Below are positions 1-5,526 of a DNA stretch of 6,314 nucleotides, piece by piece. The DNA lies in NCBI GenBank assembly GCA_030523505.1, contig JAUNIK010000167.1, forward strand, positions 1-6,314. Reading direction: 5' to 3'. The translations under genes and the position numbers were made by a program. The notes under the pieces were generated by a model, which worked only from the letters and a program-made list of their open reading frames with translations, did not search any database and was not told the DNA's origin. Positions within the stretch are counted from its first letter, which is position 1, and every line of letters starts with the position of its first letter. This DNA comes from Prevotellaceae bacterium. GTDB lineage: Bacteria > Bacteroidota > Bacteroidia > Bacteroidales > Bacteroidaceae.

Positions 1-49
1 GACCTCCAGATTATGAGTCTGTTGCTCTAACCAACTGAGCTACAAGTCC
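1..49 (-). tRNA. tRNA with CAT anticodon (elongator Met or Ile2), 3' part outside window
   Basis: Read on the minus strand from 49, the sequence gives a 7-nt acceptor strand (GGACTTG), T8-A9, a D arm GCTC-AGTTGGTTA-GAGC, and an anticodon arm ACAGA-CTCATAA-TCTGG with anticodon CAT at plus positions 13-15. The start of the variable region (AGGTC) reaches base 1. The T arm and the acceptor 3' strand lie outside the window. It is not initiator tRNA, because the anticodon stem lacks the three consecutive G:C pairs. Elongator tRNA-Met and lysidine-modified tRNA-Ile2 cannot be separated from this half alone. The outer anticodon-stem pair (27-43) is an A-G mismatch. Confidence 0.9.
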
Positions 50-103
50 AGTGCTATGCAATGATAGATTCCCCAAAAAGAGGTTATCTTGCTTTTGCGA
101 CTG

Positions 104-135
104 CAAAATTACGAAGAAATTCTGAACAAACCAAA
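104..135 (-). promoter_or_regulatory. Bacteroidetes-type promoter of the tRNA gene
   Basis: On the minus strand TTTG (plus 132-135) is followed after 20 nt by TAATTTTG (plus 104-111). This matches the primary-sigma promoter described for Bacteroides (TTTG or TTG, 19-21 nt, TAnnTTTG). Transcription would begin near plus position 98, about 50 nt upstream of the mature tRNA 5' end. Confidence 0.75.
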
Positions 136-182
136 ATAATTGCCCAAAAAAGCATTTTTATTAGTCAATATAAGCAAATCAA

Positions 183-214
183 TTTCTTTTTACTAGAAAT
201 AATGAGTACCTTTG
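183..214 (+). promoter_or_regulatory. Promoter of the ATPase-RibF operon, nearly leaderless
   Basis: TACCTTTG at 207-214 is a perfect TAnnTTTG box, and TTTC at 183-186 lies exactly 20 nt upstream as a one-mismatch -33 element. Transcription should begin near 219-221, only 6-8 nt before the ATG at 227 (12-14 nt before a second in-frame ATG at 233). There is no room for a Shine-Dalgarno sequence. The promoter diverges from that of the tRNA gene. Confidence 0.6.
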
Positions 215-227
215 CATTAAAATGCAA
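212..227. promoter_or_regulatory. Perfect 7-bp dyad over the transcription and translation start
   Basis: TTGCATT (212-218) and AATGCAA (221-227) are perfect inverted repeats separated by 2 nt. The dyad begins inside the TAnnTTTG box and ends at the first base of the ATG. It could be an operator half-site pair or a small 5' hairpin. No known regulator is recognised. Confidence 0.3.
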
Positions 228-3200
228 TGATAATGACTGATAACAACCATCATATAGGACTTTCTCAGGAACAAGTGGAGCAGAGTCGCCGTGAACATGG
301 ACAGAATGTCCTTACACCTCCGGCAAAAACTCCACTATGGAAACTCTATCTCGAGAAATACCAAGACCCGATGATTCGCATTCTGCTTGCAGCGGCTATG
401 ATATCACTTATCCTGGCTTTTGTACAGCATGACTTCCTCGAAACAATCGGTATCTTTGTTGCGATATTCTTCGCCACAACAGTGGGATTCTATTTCGAGT
501 GCGACGCATCAAAGAAATTCGATGTTCTCAATGCCATAGGCGAAGAACAGCCAGTAAAGGTGCGCCGTAATGGAAAGGTACGCGAGGTGGCACGCAAGGA
601 TATCGTTGTTGGCGACATCGTTCTATTGGAAGTGGGCGATGAGATTCCGGCTGATGGCACTCTGCTGTCGAGCCTTAACATGCAGGTTGACGAATCATCA
701 CTGACCGGTGAGCCTCTCACAACAAAGAATGCCCTTCAAACAGAGTCGTCCAACGGCGAGGCGTATGCTGCCAACCAGGTGCTGCGCTCAACAATGGTGA
801 TGAACGGCCGCGGCGAGATGGTTGTAACCCGTGTTGGTGATGTAACGGAGATTGGTAAGGTGGCACGCAAATCGACCGAGGACACGAATGTGAATACTCC
901 TCTGAATATGCAGCTAGACCGATTGGGCAAGATGATAAGCATCTTCGGTTTCACATTCTCTGCTGTCGCCGGAGTAGCATTCTTCATCGTTGGAGCCAGT
1001 GCTGCCGACTGGAGTATGTCAACCATAGAATGGATACAGCTCGCACTGCGAAACTTCATGCTGGCAGTAACACTTATCGTGATGGCTGTGCCTGAAGGAC
1101 TACCGATGGCTATCACCCTTGCTTTAGCCCTCAATATGCGCAGAATGCTGAAAAGCAACAACCTGGTGCGTAAACTCCATGCTTGCGAGACCATGGGCGC
1201 AGTAAATATAATATGTACTGACAAGACCGGCACTCTGACGCAGAACCGCATGACGGTAGGAGCGATGGATATTGTTAGCGATGGCGATATTGAGTGGTTG
1301 GCGCGTTGTATTGCCCTTAATTCGACAGCCCATGTGGAGGACGACGGACAGAGCGTGGGTAACCCAACAGAGGCGGCACTGCTTCGCTGGGTACAGGAAT
1401 CTGGTTTCAACTACCACAAGATGCGCCGTGCTGACAAGATTGTCAGTCAGCAGCCATTCTCTACAGAATTGAAATACATGTCGACAACGGTTCTCATCGA
1501 TGGCAAAGAGACCGTCATTGTGAAGGGTGCGCCTGAGATAGTGATGGATATGTGCCAGATGACCGATGAGGAGAGGGACTGGCTAAACCGCAAGTTGGCT
1601 GAATATCAAAACAAAGCCATGCGAACCCTTGCTTTTGCCGTAGATGGTAAGATGCAGGCGATAGCCGCTATCAGCGATCCTATCCGCGAGGATGTGCCTG
1701 AGGCGGTGAAAGATTGTCTCGACGCTGGTATCAGCGTAAAAGTTGTCACTGGCGACACATCAGCCACAGCGATGGAGATTGCACGGCAGATTGGGGTCAT
1801 CAACCAATTTAGCGAAAGCGATAGCGATAGCCTTTCGACAAGCTCAGGACAGGCTGGACACGGGGGCAGGGTGATTCATATCACTGGTGCTAAGTTTGCG
1901 GCATTGAGCAACGAAGAGGCGGAAGAGGTGGCAAAGACACTGATTGTCATGAGTCGTGCCCGCCCTACCGACAAGCAGCGTTTAGTGCAGATTCTGCAGA
2001 AACTGGGCAACATCGTGGCTGTCACAGGTGATGGCACCAATGATGCTCCGGCTCTCAACTACGCCCATGTGGGACTGTCACTAGGTTCGGGCACAAGTGT
2101 GGCGAAGCAGGCCAGCGACATGACGCTCATCGACGACTCGTTCGGCTCTATCGCCAGTGCTGTGATGTGGGGCCGTTCGCTGTTCCGCAATATCCAGCGA
2201 TTCCTGTTCTTCCAATTGGTTGTGAATGTAGCTGCATTGCTACTCGTCATCGGTGGAGCATGTATCGGTCAAGAGATGCCACTCACTGTGACTCAGATTC
2301 TGTGGGTGAACCTCATCATGGACACTTTCGCCGCTATGGCTCTCGCATCACTGGCACCATCAAAGACGGTGATGAAAGACAAGCCACGCAACCAGAAGGC
2401 GTTTATCATATCAAAGAAGATGTTCGGCTACATACTCTTCTGGGGTATCATCTTTGCCGTGAGCATGCTCGGATTGCTGTTCTACTACGAGAATAAGGGT
2501 AACGGAGGACATGTGGATGCTCACGAACTGACGAAGTTCTTCACCATCTTCGTGATGCTGCAATTCTGGAATCTGTTCAACGCCAAAGCTCTCTATTCCG
2601 GTGAGTCAGCACTGAAAGGATTCGGACGCAATGGTGGCAACCGTGGTTTCCTGTTTGTACTGGCGATGATTCTCATCGGACAAGTGCTCATCGTGACTTT
2701 CGGTGGCGAGATGTTCCGCACCATGCCACTCAGCCTTTGCGAATGGGCTAAGATTACCTTACTCACATCGGTGGTACTATGGATTGGTGAGGCGTGGAGA
2801 TATTTCCGACATACCAAAAAGAATCATCACAATACACCCTCCCCTACCAACTCAGTACCATTTGTAGCAACAGTAGGTTTCTTCGACGGAGTACACAGAG
2901 GTCATCAGTATGTGATGGCACGACTGATAAGAGATGCAAAGGAGCACGATATGCAGTCGATGGTTGTGACATTCCGCCAGCATCCACGGCAGGTGTTGCA
3001 GAAGGACTTCATTCCAAAACTCCTCACTCCATACAAAGACAAGAAACGACTGTTGGCACAGACTAGCGTTGATAGAATCGAAGGAATAACATTCACCAAG
3101 GAGTTCGCTTCACTTTCGGCAGGCGAGTTTATGCAGATGCTCCATGATGATTATCACGTCAAGAGACTGCTTATTGGCTATGACAACCGTTTCGGTCGCA

Positions 3201-3739
3201 ACCGTTCGGAAACATTTGAGGACTACGTCCGTATCGGCAAGGAGATAGGAATTGAGGTTGTTTGTCTCGATGCATTGGACAACAACGGGCAGAATATCAG
3301 TTCATCGGTAGTACGCCGCCTGCTTGCCGAGGGTGATGTGGCGAAAGCAAATGAAAATCTCGGTCATGAATTCGGCTTTGAAGGAACGGTTGTTCGTGGC
3401 TTTGGCGAAGGTCGCAAACTCGGGTTCCCGACAGCGAACATGAAGATTACCACAGAGCAACTTATCCCGAAGCGTGGTGTCTATGCCGTGAAAGTCAGCG
3501 TAGAGGGCTTTGCTGAGGAGTTTGCGGGAATGATGAACATCGGTTGCCGCCCTACCTACGGTGAATTCGGTGAGACCGTAGAGGTAAACATCCTTGATTT
3601 CGACGCCGACATCTACGACCGCCGCATCAGTGTGCGTTTCATCGATCGTATACGCGACGAGAAGCGATTCGGTTCAATCGAGGAACTAAAAGCCCAACTA
3701 TCAACGGATAAAGAACAAATAAAAAGAATAATACGATGA
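227..3739 (+). CDS. Fusion protein: PMCA-type Ca2+-translocating P-type ATPase plus RibF (1170 aa)
   Basis: Residues 1-860 are a complete P2B-like calcium ATPase, which exports Ca2+ using ATP. The actuator loop has TGE (160-162). M4 has PEGLP (289-293). The phosphorylation site is DKTGTLT with D332. The nucleotide domain has FSTELK (411-416) and KGAPE (433-437). The P domain has TGD (508-510) and TGDGTND (600-606). M6 has N695 and D699 (NLIMDT), as in PMCA site II. Ten hydrophobic segments can be placed: about 51-67, 70-90, 236-257, 274-302, 659-681, 688-706, 731-753, 770-788, 805-825 and 840-857. After M10 a polar linker (about 860-876) runs without a stop into RibF (877-1170). The ATG at 227 fits the promoter; the ATG at 233 is an equal alternative. 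A repeat-like insert occupies residues 529-547. No calmodulin-binding tail is seen. The stop overlaps the next gene's ATG (ATGA). Domain assignments are certain; whether the fusion is natural is not. Confidence 0.9.
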   Translation: MIMTDNNHHIGLSQEQVEQSRREHGQNVLTPPAKTPLWKLYLEKYQDPMIRILLAAAMISLILAFVQHDFLETIGIFVAIFFATTVGFYFECDASKKFDVLNAIGEEQPVKVRRNGKVREVARKDIVVGDIVLLEVGDEIPADGTLLSSLNMQVDESSLTGEPLTTKNALQTESSNGEAYAANQVLRSTMVMNGRGEMVVTRVGDVTEIGKVARKSTEDTNVNTPLNMQLDRLGKMISIFGFTFSAVAGVAFFIVGASAADWSMSTIEWIQLALRNFMLAVTLIVMAVPEGLPMAITLALALNMRRMLKSNNLVRKLHACETMGAVNIICTDKTGTLTQNRMTVGAMDIVSDGDIEWLARCIALNSTAHVEDDGQSVGNPTEAALLRWVQESGFNYHKMRRADKIVSQQPFSTELKYMSTTVLIDGKETVIVKGAPEIVMDMCQMTDEERDWLNRKLAEYQNKAMRTLAFAVDGKMQAIAAISDPIREDVPEAVKDCLDAGISVKVVTGDTSATAMEIARQIGVINQFSESDSDSLSTSSGQAGHGGRVIHITGAKFAALSNEEAEEVAKTLIVMSRARPTDKQRLVQILQKLGNIVAVTGDGTNDAPALNYAHVGLSLGSGTSVAKQASDMTLIDDSFGSIASAVMWGRSLFRNIQRFLFFQLVVNVAALLLVIGGACIGQEMPLTVTQILWVNLIMDTFAAMALASLAPSKTVMKDKPRNQKAFIISKKMFGYILFWGIIFAVSMLGLLFYYENKGNGGHVDAHELTKFFTIFVMLQFWNLFNAKALYSGESALKGFGRNGGNRGFLFVLAMILIGQVLIVTFGGEMFRTMPLSLCEWAKITLLTSVVLWIGEAWRYFRHTKKNHHNTPSPTNSVPFVATVGFFDGVHRGHQYVMARLIRDAKEHDMQSMVVTFRQHPRQVLQKDFIPKLLTPYKDKKRLLAQTSVDRIEGITFTKEFASLSAGEFMQMLHDDYHVKRLLIGYDNRFGRNRSETFEDYVRIGKEIGIEVVCLDALDNNGQNISSSVVRRLLAEGDVAKANENLGHEFGFEGTVVRGFGEGRKLGFPTANMKITTEQLIPKRGVYAVKVSVEGFAEEFAGMMNIGCRPTYGEFGETVEVNILDFDADIYDRRISVRFIDRIRDEKRFGSIEELKAQLSTDKEQIKRIIR
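1811..1867 (+). repeat. Repeat-like in-frame insert inside the ATPase P domain
   Basis: This block encodes residues 529-547, a Ser/Asp/Gly-rich stretch. It lies between the helix ending QIGVI and the conserved ITGAKFAAL, where I remember related PMCA-type ATPases having only a short loop. It starts with the hexamer AGCGAA followed by two AGCGAT units. Then comes CCTTTCGACAAGCTCAGG (1831-1848), which resembles a short interspersed repeat that I remember from many bacterial genomes. AGCCT (1829-1833) and AGGCT (1851-1855) form an inverted pair around it. The reading frame is kept. Only one copy is in this window, so repeat status rests on recall. Confidence 0.5.
2852..3739 (+). other. ribF: RibF-homologous segment of the fusion: riboflavin kinase / FAD synthetase
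   Basis: This part (residues 876-1170, about 295 aa) carries the bifunctional enzyme that phosphorylates riboflavin to FMN and adenylylates FMN to FAD. The N-terminal adenylyltransferase domain has GFFDGVHRGH (884-893, with the HxGH signature), LIGYDNRFG (982-990) and ISSSVVR (1024-1030). The C-terminal flavokinase domain has GFPTAN (1066-1071), GVYAV (1084-1088), NIGCRPTYG (1104-1112) and a probable catalytic glutamate E1119. All motifs are intact, so both activities are plausible. Free-standing RibF is usually about 305-315 aa and begins roughly 20 residues before the GxFDGVHxGH motif. Here that leading strand is replaced by the ATPase linker. The first in-frame ATG comes after the HxGH motif, and no in-frame GTG precedes it, so a separate RibF product cannot start in this frame with its active site intact. 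Confidence 0.88.
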
Positions 3740-4542
3740 AACAGAAAGTTCTGGCTGTGGTAGATATTCTGCTCTACCTTATTATATATTTGTGCATGCA
3801 AGGACTGTGCATGGGCATATTTTCTGCATTCTTCAAATCAGATATGGGCATGGCACTCACGCTTACACAAGTTGTAAGTGCCACCGTTACAATAGCGATA
3901 TTCTACGTCATGCACTGGTCACCATTGCTCGACACATTCTATTGCCGCAAACCAGCGTTGTTTTATTCTGCGCTCATTATCCTCACTCTGGCGTCTATCA
4001 TCCCTTCGCAGTGGTTTATAGAACTGAGCGAGGCTGACGTTCCAAAGGAATTCGAGGCGCTGTTCAAGGCCTTGTTTGAAGAGCCAATAGGCCTGTTTGC
4101 CATAGCCGTATTGGTGCCGATATGCGAGGAGGTGGTATTCCGCGGAGCTATCCTTGGTCGCCTGCTAAAAGTGTTCGGTACAAAGAAAGCATGGGGGGCA
4201 ATCATCATCTCAGCCCTGATATTCGGTTTAGCACACGGCAACCTTGCCCAGAGCCCACACGCTTTTGCCCTCGGCATATTGTTCGGCTGGCTCTACTACC
4301 GCACAGATAGCCTCATCCCAAGTGCCATAATGCATGTACTGAACAATTCCACAGCAGTGCTCATGGAATGTATGATGCCAGATAAAGATACAGACAAACT
4401 CATTGACATCTTCAATGGTAACAGTCAACTGATGTATATCTCGATAGCAGCATCAATAGCCATAGCAATCCCAGCATTATGGGTGTTGATAAAGAATACG
4501 CCCCCGGCCTCACCCCAACCCTCTCCCAAGGAGAGGGAGTAA
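3736..4542 (+). CDS. CPBP-family intramembrane metalloprotease (268 aa)
   Basis: A polytopic membrane protein of the CPBP (CaaX protease and bacteriocin-processing, Abi) family. The three family motifs are present: EEVVFRG (E131, E132, R136), FGLAH (F163, H167) and HVLNN (H200, N204). These should form the metal site of a Rce1-like glutamic or metallo-protease within the membrane. Hydrophobic segments lie at about 5-33, 41-60, 76-93, 117-130, 153-166, 176-189, 193-210 and 232-252. The ATG overlaps the fusion stop as ATGA, so translation is probably coupled. The natural substrate is unknown; members range from prenyl-protein processing to self-immunity, and nothing nearby suggests a bacteriocin. 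The last residues (PPASPQPSPKERE, 256-268) are encoded by an intergenic-type repeat and are probably an acquired tail. Confidence 0.85.
   Translation: MKQKVLAVVDILLYLIIYLCMQGLCMGIFSAFFKSDMGMALTLTQVVSATVTIAIFYVMHWSPLLDTFYCRKPALFYSALIILTLASIIPSQWFIELSEADVPKEFEALFKALFEEPIGLFAIAVLVPICEEVVFRGAILGRLLKVFGTKKAWGAIIISALIFGLAHGNLAQSPHAFALGILFGWLYYRTDSLIPSAIMHVLNNSTAVLMECMMPDKDTDKLIDIFNGNSQLMYISIAASIAIAIPALWVLIKNTPPASPQPSPKERE
4502..4537 (+). repeat. Short interspersed repeat with hairpin, read through as the protease C-terminus
   Basis: The C-rich sequence ends in a perfect 8-bp hairpin: CCCTCTCC (4519-4526), loop CAA, GGAGAGGG (4530-4537). The stop codon follows at 4540-4542. Its translation, SPQPSPKERE, is a C-terminal tail I remember on unrelated predicted proteins in many genomes, which points to a dispersed repeat rather than conserved protein sequence. 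Confidence 0.55.
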
Positions 4543-4546
4543 GTTA

Positions 4547-4569
4547 ATACTCTTTTCTGACAGTGCGCC
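4547..4569 (+). repeat. Direct module, copy 1
   Basis: This 23-nt stretch recurs at 5456-5477 with one T fewer. The two share ATACTCTT at the left and 16 identical bases, TTTCTGACAGTGCGCC, at the right. Both copies are intergenic and lie next to C/G-rich hairpins, so this is a module of a repeat family. Confidence 0.7.
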
Positions 4570-4595
4570 ATCCGATAGACAAGGCAATTAAAGCA

Positions 4596-4651
4596 CCTCC
4601 CCTTCTTTCTCCGCTGTCGCTATGAAAGCGGCAGAGCCGAGCGCGGGGAGG
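4596..4651. repeat. Intergenic hairpin element A with 18-bp core shared with element B
   Basis: Outer arms CCTCCCC (4596-4602) and GGGGAGG (4645-4651) enclose an inner stem CCGCT (4611-4615) / AGCGG (4627-4631). The 18 bases at 4626-4643 (AAGCGGCAGAGCCGAGCG) are the exact reverse complement of 5401-5418 in the element between the sigma and anti-sigma genes. Confidence 0.65.
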
Positions 4652-4673
4652 ATGGGTGGGGCTATTCCTTTGC

Positions 4674-4705
4674 AAAAGGCCGCTCCTCATCAGGAACGGC
4701 CTTTT
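4674..4705. terminator. Bidirectional intrinsic terminator between convergent operons
   Basis: AAAAGGCCG (4674-4682) pairs perfectly with CGGCCTTTT (4697-4705). Within the 14-nt loop, TCCT (4684-4687) pairs with AGGA (4692-4695). The A tract on one side and T tract on the other give a U tract in either direction. It lies 131 nt past the protease stop on the plus strand and 91 nt past the anti-sigma stop on the minus strand, so it can serve both. Confidence 0.85.
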
Positions 4706-4732
4706 AGCATGGTGGCTTAAAATAATAATGAT

Positions 4733-4747
4733 TGGGAATCTATCCCA
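4733..4747 (-). terminator. Possible weak secondary terminator after the anti-sigma gene
   Basis: TGGGA and TCCCA form a 5-bp stem with a 5-nt loop. On the minus strand it is followed by an AT-rich tract (CATTATTATTTT). The stem is short, and the stronger hairpin at 4674-4705 lies just beyond. Nothing else recognisable is seen in 4706-4796. Confidence 0.25.
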
Positions 4748-4796
4748 TAGTGATTGATTGTTCTTTATTTGGTTTTAAAAAGCTGTTGTTTCACTG

Positions 4797-5279
4797 TTAC
4801 AACGGACTGATGGCACTGCTCTCCTGTGGAGAGAGACTTGATCGATGGAGAGAATCAATCTTCACCGAGTCGCTCTTTGCTACGCTTGTGCCTTGTACAT
4901 TCTCCTGCTCCACACCAGCCATGTTCTCATAGCTATTGTCAGCTTCGAACGACATCTGCATTGCATTGCCCAATGTGAGGAAGATTGCCACTACTGCTGC
5001 AGCCTTGAAGAGAGGCATCAAACGCTGCTTCAAGCTGATAACTTTTGCCTTCACTGGCTTATCATCGCCAATCATTGCAAGCACCTTTGCATCGAAGTCA
5101 TCACCAAGCTTATCCTGCTTTGGTTCTGTTGCCTCATAAACAAACAGGTCACGGTACATCAGAAGGCTCGCCGGGATGTCATCCTGGCTGAAGAACGCAC
5201 GGAGTATATTCTCCTCTTCGAGAGTGGTCTGACACTCCCAATAGCGCTCGAGCAGTTGATTGATATACTTGTAATCCAT
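4797..5279 (-). CDS. Putative membrane anti-sigma factor, one transmembrane helix (160 aa)
   Basis: The protein begins MDYKYINQLLERYWECQTTLEEE, a pattern that I remember from Bacteroidales proteins encoded just after short ECF sigma factors. Residues 1-86 form a charged, mostly helical cytoplasmic part. Residues about 87-107 (LMPLFKAAAVVAIFLTLGNAM) are a single membrane helix. Residues 108-160 form a short Ser/Asp/Glu-rich periplasmic tail. No zinc-binding HxxxCxxC motif is present and there is no FecR-like domain. The role, holding the sigma factor inactive at the membrane until a signal arrives, is inferred from position and topology. The upstream sequence is AT-rich without a Shine-Dalgarno, as usual for the phylum. 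The gene lies 247 nt after the sigma gene and has a candidate promoter of its own. An alternative is a membrane-anchored protein of unrelated function. Confidence 0.7.
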   Translation of the reverse strand: MDYKYINQLLERYWECQTTLEEENILRAFFSQDDIPASLLMYRDLFVYEATEPKQDKLGDDFDAKVLAMIGDDKPVKAKVISLKQRLMPLFKAAAVVAIFLTLGNAMQMSFEADNSYENMAGVEQENVQGTSVAKSDSVKIDSLHRSSLSPQESSAISPL

Positions 5280-5347
5280 ATTATTTGTTTATTAATCTTT
5301 GGCGGCCGTTTTCGTCCGTTTCTATAATGAAGACGATTCAGCAAAAA

Positions 5348-5355
5348 CAAAGTTA
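5348..5355 (-). promoter_or_regulatory. Candidate promoter box for the anti-sigma gene
   Basis: On the minus strand TAACTTTG matches TAnnTTTG, about 70 nt upstream of the anti-sigma ATG. No TTTG or TTG is found 19-21 nt upstream, where the A tract (T tract on the minus strand) and the edge of the repeat lie. It is therefore a half match only. Transcription would start near 5342. Confidence 0.4.
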
Positions 5356-5379
5356 CACTAAAACCAAAAAAAAATATGA

Positions 5380-5524
5380 GACCCCCTCCGTCTCCCCCAT
5401 CGCTCGGCTCTGCCGCTTCGCTCGTAGGGCAGAAGAATGGTGGAGGGTTATGAAGATACTCTTTCTGACAGTGCGCCCCCCCGGATGGTCTCCCTCCCAT
5501 CACGGGGAGGGCAAGGGAGGGGTC
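5380..5524. mobile_element. MITE-like intergenic element B (about 145 bp) between sigma and anti-sigma genes
   Basis: The ends are imperfect inverted repeats: GACCCCCTCC (5380-5389) and GGAGGGGTC (5516-5524), differing by one C. Inside, the left half folds as CCCTCC (5384-5389) / GGAGGG (5442-5447), CCAT (5397-5400) / ATGG (5437-5440) and TCTGCC (5409-5414) / GGCAGA (5428-5433). The right half folds as CCCTCCC (5492-5498) / GGGAGGG (5505-5511). It carries the 18-bp core shared with element A (5401-5418) and the direct module (5456-5477). It has no coding capacity of its own. No clear target-site duplication is visible, so a compound palindromic repeat is as likely as a transposed MITE. Confidence 0.5.
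5456..5477 (+). repeat. Direct module, copy 2
   Basis: A 22-nt copy of the sequence at 4547-4569, same orientation, one T shorter. In copy 1 the module precedes the 18-bp core; here it follows the core, which is also inverted. The modules have therefore been shuffled between the two elements. Confidence 0.7.
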
Positions 5525-5526
5525 TT

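Noticed and set aside
736..1410. Long minus-strand open frame (224 codons) inside the ATPase gene
   Set aside because: It lies antisense to a region with clear ATPase motifs, and its translation is low-complexity and unlike any protein family I know. It is a shadow of the real frame.
4519..4537. Hairpin at the protease 3' end as an intrinsic terminator
   Set aside because: It lies before the stop codon and has no U tract after it; the hairpin at 4674-4705 is the proper terminator.
3736..4542. CPBP protein as part of a bacteriocin or defence island
   Set aside because: The neighbours are housekeeping genes with no peptide precursor, ABC exporter or nuclease nearby, so only the family assignment can be supported.
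4845..5327. Plus-strand open frame of 160 codons opposite the anti-sigma gene
   Set aside because: Antisense to a convincing gene with a coherent helix and tail; the translation is rich in Cys/His/Leu without pattern. No promoter box fits.
5380..5524. CRISPR array or phage attachment site
   Set aside because: There are no regularly spaced direct repeats with unique spacers, no cas genes and no integrase. The pattern is inverted and palindromic.
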